Assembly: GCA_964019415.1 (NCBI GenBank)
Contig: OZ025871.1
Location: 5,764,213 to 5,828,212, forward strand
Direction: 5' to 3'
DNA length: 64,000 nucleotides
Origin: Ianthella basta
Taxonomy: Eukaryota > Porifera > Demospongiae > Verongiida > Ianthellidae
In this document: positions 38,788 to 50,800 of the stretch, one piece after another
Position numbering within the stretch: the first letter of the stretch is position 1
How the letters are laid out: each line of letters starts with the position of its first letter
The notes under the pieces: model-generated
Database searches by the model: none
Told to the model about the DNA's origin: nothing
The model's input: the letters and a program-made list of their open reading frames with translations, nothing else
Position numbers and translations under genes: made by a program

Positions 38788-40129
38788 CTAAAAGAGTGTG
38801 ACAAGAGACCATAGTGAGTGTGGTGTGGTGCAAAACAAAGAGATACTGCATATGGAAGACACAGCGATGTGAGGGGATAGCAATTAGCAAGAAGGGGTGC
38901 CTGTAGCACTGTCCTCACTGCATACAACACAGAGATTATAACAGCATAGAGTCCAGTCTGTCTGTCCAGTTCTGTGAAGCCCTACAACTACACTTGTGTA
39001 CTCACTGGTCTGGTCTGTGGGCATCACTGCTATGGGCTGTGGTGGTCACTAATTGAAGAGGTGGGAATCACTATTTGCTAATGGAGATTGTGTGATTTTA
39101 GCAGTTGAGGGGCTTGAGGTAAAACAGCATTATGAGGAGAACTATGTGACTGGTTGTGCTAAACCTGCTGCACCTAACACATAATGACCTCTTTGCTACT
39201 GAAGCACTAATCAGCCTGTGCACTTAAAAATTAAGGGGAGGGACATTAACTTGTTACTACCAATATGGGTACATGACTCCATAAACAGTATCGAGGCCCC
39301 CTTAGTTTCCAAACTCTTCTGCCTTTGCAGGGGGAGTTAGGAGAAGGAGGGTTACAAGAAGTGTGCCAAAAGCACTGTCCCCACTACCTACCACACAGAG
39401 ACTGTATCAGCATATAGTCCACATCCCACTCTCTCTCCCTGACAAGGGTCCATTTTGTTACTTTGACTGTAGCACACAACTAGGAGCAATGTACAGTATG
39501 TGCCATTACAGGTACTGTATGTACAGTGTAGAGCCACATAGTACCTGAGTGGAGTACATGTTGCACACACATACACACACACACATGTACATACAGAGTT
39601 AATAACAAAACTGAGGCAATAACAGACAAGGTAGAGGGGTTAGCAAGGGATGGGAGGGGTAGAGGGAGGGTGGGAAAGGGGGAAGAAAGGGAGGGTAACG
39701 GAGGGTGACGAGGGGTAAGGGAATATGAACGGAATGGCAGAGGGATGCAGGAAGTGGTAGAGTAGAGAGGGGTGGGGAGTGACCAGACACTGGTACGTCC
39801 ACAGCTGCAGTAGAGTGTTCAGTGATATACCATTGTACATGTACAGGAATAACCACTGCCACACAAACTGGTATGAAGCTATAAGGAAGGGTACACACAT
39901 AACAGGATTCAATTAACACACACCTCAGGGCACACTGAGGGAGGGCAGGAAATGCTAAAAATAAGAGGTCACTGCAAAGCTTCAGGGGGGAGGGGAGGGG
40001 GGGGGGGGAAGAAATACTAAACAATACAAAACAAAACAAGGGGGCAAGTGAGAACACTGCCGCTACAGTGAGGGACACAGATGAAGAAGACAACAAGGTC
40101 AACAACCAAACCAATGGTGCACTGCACAC
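38788..40129. other. Non-coding DNA with G-rich low complexity
   Basis: 39640-39790 is a purine-rich (gggagg)n-like stretch and 39985-40008 a G run. The large minus-strand frame at 39599-40288 is mostly translation of this tract. No gene apart from the CH exon that follows. Confidence 0.5.
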
Positions 40130-40326
40130 CTTCAGGGTCCAGCAGTTTCTCCACACTGAGCTCATCCTGTACAGTGTCCAATGTCTGCTGCAAGTTGTCC
40201 AGTGACATAGCCTCGTCCACTTGGCTGGTGTAGTGGAGAACAATGGGATGGTGGTGATGGAGGATGGAGCAGAGCACAGTGCCGACACTCCAACTAGAGG
40301 TGAACTTGGTCACTTCAACCTCATAA
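40130..40326 (-). CDS. Calponin-homology domain exon, 197 bp
   Basis: Minus strand, acceptor ctccttccacag, donor GAAG|gtgtgc; phase 2 in, phase 1 out. It encodes VTKFTSSWSVGTVLCSILHH, then DNLQQTLDTVQDELSVEKLLDPE. The W-DG--LC-L-HHH-P pattern, NL--A and final LLDPE match the core of a CH domain of the actin-binding or MICAL/spectrin type. The exact protein cannot be named. It lies opposite to the NLR genes and close to their promoter. The usual Asp-Gly after Trp is Val-Gly here. Confidence 0.65.
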
Positions 40327-41019
40327 CTGTGGAAGGAGCCAACAAGACACATCACACAATATTTTAGAAACTGGTACAACACAACAAGATCATATGGAAA
40401 TTAAGACTACAATGAAACCTGTCTAATGAGACCACTTCTGGACCAGAAATGTCTGACCTTACAACCAAGGTGGATCCGGAGCTGCTTTAAGAAGATGTAA
40501 AACAATTCTGAGGATGCAACTGTTACAGTGCATGTGGACAAATTATTTAGCTAGCTAGCTACCTGGTGTGCCTTCTGATTAGCTAATAGGCAATGGCAAA
40601 AGCAAATGTAGAGTGCTCCCTCACCAGCAATGAAGGGGAGAAGCAACTGCTAACAAGGGATGATGGTGTGATGTTATTTGAGTGAGTCTTAGTGGTTAAA
40701 AGTACAAGTTAGTAGACATGTCCTTGCAATGTATCTGATGTCCGAAACTGCTCCACACTTCTTCCTAAGCTGTTGATCGATGAGTCTCTACTGACCACCA
40801 CATGGCATTGACATGTATAGTTAAGACTTCAGTGTGACCTCTGTACTAAAGTGTGCCAGTTTGCTCTGCCTAATGTTAGCTAATGTTATTACTTGCAATT
40901 GAGGACAGTCACTTGATGCTGAATGAGCTAGCTACCTCGATCAACTGAAAACATTTTCAAATGTCCATGTAGCTACAGTAATCTATATTGTTGGCAAGTC
41001 CAGAAAATCATAAAAACCA
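40327..41019. other. Duplicated 5' block, copy 2 (non-coding part)
   Basis: 40540-41380 aligns to 36200-37750. It includes a remnant of the basic terminal exon near 40605-40660. Confidence 0.6.
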
Positions 41020-41450
41020 TGCAATCACGTCACATAGCCGCCATTTCCGGAATTCCCTCCACTTCTCTGGGCTACTGTGAATACGATTCCTAGTGGTGGC
41101 TTTGGATCCTTCCTCACGATCTGTGTTGTCACTTCAAACGCCAAGACGGTGCGACAACTTATACACTTCGTTTTTCATGGGATTTCACCAACCGTTTACA
41201 GCCTGCCTGAGAATCGTATCTACTCCCATCAAATGTCGCCGTGTGGCTGCTCTAATCTCGCTTCCTTCTCTGTTAATCATTTATTTGCCATGTCTCTTCT
41301 CTCTGTACGTGTATGTTATGTTACCTGTGCCGCCTTCTTTACACGTGTATTTAGCTATCCTACGTGTTAGATAGCTGTTAGCTACAGCTATGATGAGCTA
41401 TGAGCTATAATGTCTCTGTCCTGCTCCCTCATCCTATCCTGCTGTAGACC
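41020..41450 (+). promoter_or_regulatory. Promoter-like region, copy 2, upstream of gene C
   Basis: CACGTCA at 41026-41032 (CRE-like), then tagccgccatttccggaa, which combines a YY1-type GCCGCCAT and an ETS-type CCGGAA. It is followed by 5' UTR-like sequence alignable with 37400-37740 and an acceptor (cctgctgtag) three bases before the ATG at 41451. Copy 1 has the full TGACGTCA while copy 2 has gained the ETS site. Confidence 0.5.
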
Positions 41451-41730
41451 ATGAGACCCGATCGGTGTAGAGTCTATACTGCACCTGTCCGCCACCTCCC
41501 TCATACACCCTACATCCTGGTCTACTTCAATGATGCTACACTCGGACGTGTTGGAGAACAGATGAAGCTCCTTCTACTAACACAGATTATGGTTGTCTTC
41601 ATTCTGTATCTACTCCTTTTACTAACACTGACAGTTGTTCTCAGTCTGTATTTTCTATATCTGTTGGCTGTGGAAGAGCTCAGCACATCTCCAACACCGT
41701 TGATGTCAGGTAGTGGAATGCTAGTATCAG
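41451..41730 (+). CDS. Gene C alternative first coding exon I (membrane segment)
   Basis: ATG in good context (gaccATGAGA) with an in-frame TAG two codons upstream. It encodes about 93 residues with a strongly hydrophobic stretch, LLLLTQIMVVFILYLLLLLT onward to LYFLYLLAV (residues about 44-78), then a Ser/Pro-rich end. The donor is tcag|gtaggt at 41730 or tcag|gtagtg at 41709; both leave phase 1. Phase 1 joins exon III at 44911 but not exon II, whose joined frame would stop, so exons I and II look mutually exclusive. Confidence 0.5.
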
Positions 41731-43255
41731 GTAGGTGCAATGAGTGTTGTATGTACAAGAGTTAGTGAAGGGAGGAATGGGGTAGACCTGAGGATTGTAT
41801 ATATGTTACCATACTGCTGTTGAGAGATCTCAATGATGTCATACAGTTTGTTATCCAGTTGCTGCTGTTGGCATATTATAATTATGGTAATGATCTAATC
41901 TGGAGTAATGAATGTTGCTTTCTTCACTTCCTTTGTGGTTGGATGAAGTGTGAGCAGTTAATGTTATTCACTCTTTCTGAATTACTACTCTCAGTTGTGC
42001 AGACATTTTACGGTATTTGTATTGGAACTGGTGACTTTGAACCACTACCAAACATGTGCCTACATGTGATAATATGGATATGTGATAAGGTGAGGAAGAG
42101 TGGCCGATGTGCTGTTGTGTGGTCATGTCAATATGTTGTATGCTGCAGTCAATGCATGACTCCATTCTTGTAATGTGTGATCAAGAGTACACTGACTTAG
42201 CATAGGCAATTGCAATCACAGAATGCTGGACATGTTTCCTAATGATCTTAGTATGTACAAGCTGATTTGTTGATGATCATGGCGTCAAGAAAGTCGCTAG
42301 TTTCCACTAACTTGGCAGGTGAATTGCTCACTGCAGCCACTGAACAACTCACATAGTGCAGGGTGTGCTCTTATGTTAGTGGAACCTTGTCATCATTCTG
42401 TGATGGCCTTAATGGCGTGGTCTTTGGCTGCTGTATGTTGGCTAGTTGGTTTATATATAGGGTGAGAAGGGTGAACAAGTCAGGTTGGCTACTTGGCTGA
42501 ACCTCCACTGTAGGGTGTAAGTCAGGGTCTAATACCGGCCAAGTGATGGCTTTTCCCTCCCTCACCTATTCGTTTCAGTCATGGCTTATGCATTGGGTTG
42601 GTCATCAGTATATAATTATAATAATTAATGGAACAGATTATAGCATCAATTGATTAACCCAATACAGGCACTTTTACTCATGTGTGTATACACAATCTGA
42701 CCATCCTGATAGCACCTGCAATCGTCATTGATCGAGACTCTCACTTCTGTTGCTTGCATGTATATGCCCTGGAGTGTCTCCTTCATTCAGGACTCAATAT
42801 TGAATACACATGATATGATTAAGTTGCTGTACAATTTTTCTAATAATGTATGTACGTACAGTGGTCACAATATTCTGCAACCACCAACTAACATAAGATG
42901 CTAGTCACCATATGGTGGAATTGATGGTGACGGTAGCGGGGATGTTCATACTGATGTTACACAATGTGAGCATTTGGTCACATGACTGAAAATGGCCGAC
43001 ATCATGTTTCTTGTAATTAGCTTGCACCATTTCCAGCATCTTCAAGGATCTTTTTGGTCCTCCAGCGCATGTGTTGTTTCTGTCAAGAGCATCTGCATAG
43101 GAGTGCAAGATTGCAATCCAAGGTGTTTTCTGTGGCTACAAACCTAGTCAGTAACACCTGACAGTTTCCTTTATCATCACCCCTGTACTCGGTGCTGTGT
43201 TGTCACCCTAATGGCACCATTGTTTGCAACATACATTTCATCCACCTCTAGTTTC
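41731..43255. other. Intron with one minus-strand CH exon
   Basis: A hydrophobic open frame (41820-42173) has no splice support. A small ATG-to-donor candidate near 42280 (gatcATGGCG ... ggcag|gtgaat) is not supported by homology. Confidence 0.4.
42386..42507 (-). CDS. Candidate C-terminal exon of a calponin-homology domain, 122 bp
   Basis: Minus strand, acceptor cttacaccctacag; phase 1 in; probable donor AAG|gttcca (weak). It encodes VEVQPSSQPDLFTLLTLYIN then QLANIQQP. Joined to the phase-1 end of exon 40326-40130 it would read LLDPE-VEVQ...PDLFTLLTLYINQL, matching how CH domains end (LLDPEDV...PDE-S--TYV). On the minus strand, however, it lies upstream of that exon, so the order is inverted. 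Confidence 0.45.
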
Positions 43256-44250
43256 TAGTCTCGCGTAGCCAGACCGCCATTTTGGTCACATGCAGACTCC
43301 ACCCTCCCAAAAAAATGGTCTGGGGACATTAGGCCCCTTCGGTTTAGTGCAGGAAGTCAGCGAAAAGTCGGACCGTCGCTAATTAATAAACTCGTATACG
43401 GCGAAGAGGTCAGCTTGTCACCTCAAGGTTGTGGTCGCAGCCACGGAGGTGTCAGGGCCACACGTGACTCAAAAGAATGCAGTAATTCAATTAAGCACAC
43501 AAACACGTATAGAAGGAGTGCAGTCAGTACTCCACTCTTTCTCTCTGTAGTTTCGCGCAGCAACAAGATGAGCAGGACCTGGGCAGAGGAATATACAGGC
43601 ACCACATCAGAGGCACTCATGCAGAGCTGCAGAGTAAAGACTTTAAAACTCTGCCACATACAGTATACACAAACCATCACACAACGACAGTAACAATTGC
43701 AACCATAATTGTTAAACTAATGTCAAAGGGACACAAAGAGTGCACTGTCTCTTTGTGTCCAGTGTGCATGTGGTCCCTTTGACATTAGTTTAACAATAAA
43801 TATTATGGTTGCAATTGTTACTGTCGTTGTGTGATGGTTTGTGTACACTGTATGTGGCAGAGTTTTCAAGTCCTTACTCTGCAGCACTGCGTGAGTGCCT
43901 CTGATGTGGTGCCTGTATATTCCTCTGCCCAGGTCCTGCTCATCTTGCTGCTGCACGAAACTACAGAGAGAAAGAGTGGAATACTGACTCCACTCCTATA
44001 CGTGTTTGTGTGCTTAATTGAACTACTGCATTCCTTTGAGTCACGTGTGGCCCTGACACCTCCGTGGCTGCGACCACAACCTTGAGGTGACAAGCTGACC
44101 TCTTTGCCGTATACGGGCTTATTAATTAGCGACAGTCTGACTTTTCGCTGACTTTCTGCACTAAACTGAAGGCCTAATGTCCCCAGACCATCTTTTTGGG
44201 AGGGTGGAGTCTGCATGTGACCAAAATGGCAGTCTGCCTACGCGAGACTA
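43256..44250. mobile_element. Mutator-like foldback element, 995 bp, 9 bp target duplication
   Basis: Two arms of about 480 bp are near-perfect inverted repeats around a centre near 43740-43765. Termini are TAGTCTCGCG and CGCGAGACTA. Identical 9 bp flanks tctagtttc lie at 43247-43255 and 44251-44259, the target duplication size typical of Mutator-like elements. No transposase. The arms contain splice-like and CpG-rich sequence and differ by a few percent. Its minus/plus ORFs are mirror copies of each other. Confidence 0.85.
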
Positions 44251-44575
44251 TCTAGTTTCTACCGGTCATCACCATTACTTTGACTGTCATTGTCACCTTG
44301 ATGGTAGATAACATGTAGTGTGACTGACAAATTGTGACCGTAATGTCACCACCATTTCTACTGCAGTTTTATTGCTGCCTACAGTAGCCTACCTCCCCTA
44401 AACCCCTGCTACTATATACCAACACAGTACAGGGTACCTTCTTAGATCTGAAATATTGAATGACAGTAATAGTGCTGGTATCATACCGAAGTAGGCCATT
44501 ATATTGTACTGTGTTAGTGTTTGTGGAACAGTCATGAACAGACTATTACTAAATGTAATGTACTGTTTCTTGTAG

Positions 44576-44810
44576 GTGTACATGATTCCTGACAAGGTGG
44601 GCAGTCTATCCCATCACTTGCTAGGCAGGAAATGTTGCAAGAGATTTAAATTGGTTCTGAAACAGATGGCTGCAACAGTTGCCAAGTCCCTTCAGCAAGC
44701 TGTGGTGGCTGGTCTGTTCATCTTCCAAGTCCTTTCATCACTTCTATCGATAGCTGTGCACTCTTGTTCAGCTGAGAGCAAGAGAAGTCACAGTGCAGCT
44801 GCATCAGCAG
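44576..44810 (+). CDS. Gene C alternative first coding exon II (membrane segment)
   Basis: Acceptor tttcttgtag at 44575, with TAG in frame just before it; first ATG at 44582; donor TCAGCAG|gtacag; leaves phase 1. It encodes MIPDKVGSLSHHLLGRK, a basic part and a hydrophobic segment AVVAGLFIFQVLSSLLSIAV. Same exit phase as exon I, hence interchangeable with it. Confidence 0.55.
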
Positions 44811-47800
44811 GTACAGTGAATGGTATGCTAGCAACTGGTCTTCCTATATGTGCATTGTATAATTATTTTACACATTTTACACTAGTGATGTCTGTTACTG
44901 TCAATTGTAGTGTCAAGCTGCCGGCACTGGAAGAACTGCATTTCCAAGTACATCTTTGCTCTCACTCCTTTGAGTCTAGTCATTGCATCCATTTCAGTTA
45001 GGAAGAGGTCAGTTCTGATGATAAATGCACATCATGCTAGCCGTTGTCATTGTATGTTGTTGCCATGCATTATGTGATGCACAAGGGCTGTCACAGAAAT
45101 GGAGCGGCTGGAGCAATTGTGCATTTGAAGGCTGACCAGCCTATGGGTAGTGGTTACCTCCTACCTCCTGTACTGGGAAGACCACAGATGTGTTGAATAA
45201 CGTGTTAAGTGTTAACCATTAGCATAAAAATTTGTTAAGATATAGAGGTGTTTCAGGAATCCACAATGTATGTGTATAGAGGTGTCACTGTGTATAAATA
45301 ATGTGCTTCTTGGCAACCTAATGTGTGTAGGAAGCCCATTTAGTGATGAAATGCATGTATGATGCTCCCTTAATACACATTGATCTCATTTCATTACATT
45401 TTTCCATGTTCCAATATGATCTTGCCATAATTTAGAGGTTGATGTGGGCGATAAGATGATGTTAACGGATTAATTGCCTTGTACCATGCTTGCTGCTCCA
45501 TTGCTTGTTGAATGAGAATGGTCGGGTCTGATGAAGACTTTTAATTTAATTGCGCTTTGATATATGCACATGGCCAAGTATGTATCATAATGATTCAGTA
45601 GGACCCCTATAATGTGGATACCCTTCGGAACAAGAAAAGAATTCCGATTATAGTGTGTCGACCCTGATTTTATGGGAAGGTTACATTAGTAAAATAGGAT
45701 GAATTAATCATTGGGACAATTAACAGTACATTTGGGTAAAATAGGATGGGACAATTAACAGTGTCCACATTGGAGCGGTGTCCACTATTCAGTGGAGTGG
45801 TGTCCACTATTCAGGGGTGTCCACAAGGCTGGATTCCACTGTACCTATTTTAGCTATTATTATCCTGGTAAACTGAATATTGGAACGTACTTGCTGATGC
45901 ATACATCATTATGTAGCTTCAATTTCATTGAATATAGTTTTGCTATACCATTCCAATACATTTTGCACCAATTTTAGTGGAATGCTATTTATTTAATTAT
46001 GCAATGGATATGTAACTTCACTGCTAACAGATTTTGCATTTCTACTTTGTAGCTGCCAAATGGACCAGGTCGTTACTAATGTGTTAACTGGTGGGCTAGC
46101 TCCACAAGTGCAAACAGCCAAGAAGGGTGCCAGGAGGAAGTGTGGTTGTTCTTTAAAGTCATTCTCCATTCAGTGGAACTATGAGATACCAGTGAGTACC
46201 ATGACACTCCAGCTGCATACTACTGCAGCTAGCACAGTGTCATGTTTGTGTCCATAGTCATTTCCATCACTCCTTGTTACAATGCTCTCCTCACAGATCC
46301 TACCTTTGTTGGCTCAGGCTGTATCTGTTACATTTCTCAGCCTCCTGTTGATCTTAGCTGGAGATGTAGAGGTCAACCCTGGCCCAGGAAAGGGGAAGGA
46401 GAGGGCAGCATCAGGTTTGTTTTGGAAGCATTGTGGCAATGAGTGTTGTGGGAAACTGTTCTTCTGACTGACACCCAATTAATCTAATATGTGAAACTTA
46501 GCATTGCTACCTGTATTTCTTCACCATATATATGTTGATATGATTATTTGTATGAACAAGTAATGGATTGGAAACTTGGCATGTCAGTTACAATTTGCAT
46601 GTGAGCAGATTTAAGTAAAATGACACTTAGACAGGATATTGGGGCTATATTCCACCAGTACATTAGCCTCGTTCCCAGGCTGTCTGTGTTAATTGCTGCA
46701 TGGGCAGTAAGGACAGCTGGGCACCACTGTTCGGATGCCCCCCCCCCAAAAAAAAAACTGGAGGGGGGGCACCAAAGACCATCATATATGTACCGTAAAT
46801 CTAGCAGAGCATTGCAAACTTTTGGTTAGTCCCCCCCAAATCTGAAAGTCTCTTAAAATGCTTAGTTTTGATTTTTAGAAATCTTGTCTTTGAGGATAAA
46901 ACCGGACCGGCCGGACTGGGTGCTACGGCCCTGTAACTGTTCGCGCTTAAGCTTTAAACGCCATAGACGGTTAGCAAACATTTGCGTGCAGAATTCGTGG
47001 GGCTCACCAAGTTCTATGTCGCTCATGTCACTTTTCTAAGACAGGGAACGAAGTCCTTCCATGATTGAAAGCGTTGTGTGAAGCAAGTCGCCAAACTGTT
47101 GGGTGTTATCCCACTGCTTTCTGTATGTCTTCAGACCAGAGGTGGTGTGGTTGCCTGTTCTACATCTTTCGGATGCAGAAGACACCTATGCTCCGCACGG
47201 AGCGACGTTTGGAAGCCAGTTTCAAAGTCCTTCCCTCGGTCTTTCCGGCGCGAGAGAGGCAAAGCAAAAGGCCGACAATATAAATTCTCTATCTTCAATA
47301 CATCCGTTGATACATTTTTATATAAATGTAAGCACAGTTATACTGCCGCAGTTAACGTATTATATAAACATACCGACATATATACCACCGGAAGTGGGAC
47401 ACGAAGCCATACAACACAATGTCAAAACGAAAACAATATAGGGGCTGCCGCAGGCAGCCCCTAAAAAGTGCAGGAACTAGAATAATAAAAATTTTCTACA
47501 AAAATAGTAAGGATGTAGGGATGGCATAAAAAGGACAGAAACAAGTAAAGGCTGTTACACAGTGGAGTATTAACCATTGTCCCTACATTCAAGGGTGTAG
47601 GACTATGCGACATTCTTGCATGTAGGGACCATTGTTAATGTTCCACTGTGTAACAGCCTTTGCTTGTTTCTGTCCTTTTTATGCCATCCCTACATCCTTA
47701 CTATTTTGTAGAAAATTTTTATTATTTCTTAATTAATTCAAGTGAACACAAAAAGTACAGGAGTGCAGAGATTGATCTGTTCATGTATGATAGTCCATAT

Positions 47801-50800
47801 GAGCCCATGTAATGTGCAGGATAGAGAAGTGGATATATAAAGTTAAGCTTTGTGTGGAAGCCATATTGTTTACTTAAGACATAACCCACATGTGTATCTC
47901 ATGCTGTGTACTTTGAGCTGTCATAACACATATGCTAATTTGGACTCTTCCTTCACCATAGATGCATCCCTACCTTCCTTAGTGTCAGTAGTTCTCCAGA
48001 AATATGAAGATGAATTTTGTGAAGTTATTGAAGCCAAATGCAATCTGCTTCAATTGGTGCGCAAAGGTGTGATTACACAAGATATTGAAAGACGTATCAT
48101 AGCCAGCAATGATGCTGATGGCAGAGAGATCTTGTTTGATCACCTCAAGCATCACAGCAGTGTGGAAGCTCTGTTGGAGTACTGTAAGGTAGCCTATAAA
48201 GCAACTGGCTATCCTAACATGCAGAAACTGGCAGAAAAGATCATGTCAGAGCTACCACAAGGAGGTTGGTTTGAGATATCTGTGTATCAGTGCCCTGTGC
48301 ATGTGTTCAGTATTCATGTTGCTGTGTATGTACACATTTTATACATCTGTTGGTGTGACGGACTGCCATGAACCCCCTTGTTAGTGACTATTTATAGGCC
48401 TTTGTTGTATCCTTGTGGTTGTATCCCCTTGTGTAGTTTGTGTTATAATGGTGCTATGTTCTAGCATGGTTTTATACTCGGAACCGCGGTCTAGAATAGT
48501 GTTCATGTGCTTATGTTGTAATGTATGATGTAATGTTAGGCGATAGACTAGCGACTGTGTGTTAGCTTGCAGCTGCTGTGTGTATATTGCCCTTGTGTTG
48601 GTGGTGATTTGAGTTTGCATTTGCGATGATTCGTAAGTGTACGCTCCCTGCAACAACTGTTCTATAACAGCCGGATAGGTTGGGATAGTACCGACTGTTT
48701 TGTGTTCTCAGTGCATTAGTAAAATGAAAGGAATTACAGAAACTAGACCAGGCTGAGTTAACCTTATAGGCTCGAACCTAAACATTGCAACATGCACTTG
48801 TATGTATAGTTAAAATGGCGGCACATGGAGACTAAATGACTTGAGCCACGTGCGCGTGCTTTGTGGCATTGTCACTGCCAAAAGGTGAAGATGATGTGAG
48901 GATAGTTCGACACTGTCTCCAAGAATACCGGGGCTCCTGTTTGCCAGTTCAAGAACATATGCAGGCGTGTATGCATGGACGATGAGCATGAAAATGAAGG
49001 AAGACGATGAGAATGGCGAGTTTCCGTATGCTGTAAAGCTTAGAGATTAATTATTTGCCTCTACCTCAGTAGCAATTCGAACGAGAGTCTATAGACTCTT
49101 GTCCAAATTGCTTCTTTTCCATGGACTAGTACAGATTGGTATTAGGGAGAAAGTGAGCGAATACGTGCAGAACTTTAACGGTTGATTGTGGGCGTCGGCG
49201 CTACAAGGAGACAGGAAAAGCAAGCCAGGTAAGGTCCAACTACTGCTATAGGTCCTCTGAGAAAGGCAGTCTGCTAGAAGGTTTGTAGCAAACAAAAACA
49301 GCTCTTAAACTGTGCCAATTTCTATGATGAGTAAACTCTTCATTCCGCTTACGTGTTTACATATTTATGATGAGTAAACTCGTCATTCGTGCCTAAAGGG
49401 TTAATTCTATCTAGGAACTATTTTTATGGTAGAAGACTCTTGCAAGGCTATGAATAACTAAGTCATTAGGCTGTAACGTCATGCAGAGGAGATAATGCTG
49501 TGAATGAATGATGTCAGTGATGATACGGTAACTCCCTGTCTCTAACTCTGCGTGCAAGAAATAACCACTGCGTAAATTATGGTAAAAAGGTTAATTAATA
49601 TGTCATAACTAGGGAATTATGAGTCTACCAAGGCACATATGTAGTTGAGAGTCTTCAAAGACATGCATTGCTATTGATTACATTGGCTCATGGGTCTTTT
49701 CAGATCCCGTTTTAGAAATGCCCTGCTTATTGTCTGCCTCCATGTAATGATGTACAGTCAGAAGTCATCAGCTGAATTAAATGCAATTACTTCTTTGTCT
49801 TTCTAACCATACTCTGCAGATGACAAAGGAGGAGGAATAGGGCAGCCAGGTGGAGTGTCTTCTATGCCATCCAATAGAGAAATGGAGGTTAGCTCAGCTG
49901 AACCATAAAGATTGTTTGCTGTGTCTCTGTATGTGTGTGTGGGTTATGTGCCTGTCAACATCATAGCTGGAGAAATTTACTAAATAATTTGCTGTTGTAT
50001 TCAAGTTACTAAGAAATGTTGCATTTAATCTTTTTATTTGCTAAGTTTAGAATGGATGATTCTATGGCCATAATGAAGTTGGATCTCTGTCTGTGGTCTT
50101 CATTCTGTACATATCATTGCCATGGCAACTCGCTTATATTTGCTGTTGCTAAATTTTGAGATTATGCACAGGAGTGTAAATCTTATAGCCTCCATGGGCA
50201 GAGTGTGTGTGTGTGTGGGGCGGGGTCTAAGAACTGGTTGATCCCTATGATATCATGTTACATTATAGAATGCCAGTTATTTACTGTATGTTGAAGTATG
50301 TGTCTGCGTAATAACAAGTGTTGAACTGTATCAGTCAAATCAGTTGTGTCTCCCTCTTCCTTGTGGACTGACTCACTATATACTAAGGATGTAGATGTGA
50401 CTAGGAAGAGCAGCTAACTCTATTTCCTATTCACTCAGTTGGATCTACAGTATAACACTTAAATGCTTCCCAATCAATGTTTGAGGAGATTTAGAGCAGA
50501 AGACACATGGGCACTGTGCCACTAATACTGCTAAATGTCTGCCATCTCCCATTCATGGACTATATCAATCCTCGTTGCTATCATCTTATCTTTACACTTA
50601 CCTAGTGCTACACTCTACCTGGAAAACATGGTCTATGCTACTTACTAGATACACCCCTAACCCTATACCTACAATATGTGGGCACCCGGGAACTGACTGT
50701 CAGTCAGAGCCCTGGCTTGGTGCTAAGGGCACTTTACCCACCTAGGAGACATTTGACCTTTAACCTCTAACTTATGCTATGGTATCCTATTTGGCCTCAC

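Noticed and set aside
39599..40288. 229-residue minus-strand ORF
   Set aside because: Only the 40130-40326 segment has domain content, and in another frame. The rest is a purine/pyrimidine low-complexity tract.
41820..42173. Hydrophobic 117-residue ORF as a membrane protein exon
   Set aside because: No acceptor/donor pair giving a compatible phase and no homology recognised.
43415..44216. Mirror-image ORFs of 77-116 residues
   Set aside because: They lie in the two arms of the foldback element and duplicate each other; no known domain.
46282..46467. 2A motif as part of a non-LTR retroelement ORF
   Set aside because: 2A sequences do occur in such elements, but no endonuclease or RT lies next to it, and the exon borders and phase fit the NLR chain exactly.
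47078..47464. 128-residue Arg/Lys/Ser-rich ORF
   Set aside because: Overlapping frames of similar length in all phases, no splice context, probably CpG-rich transposon-derived DNA.
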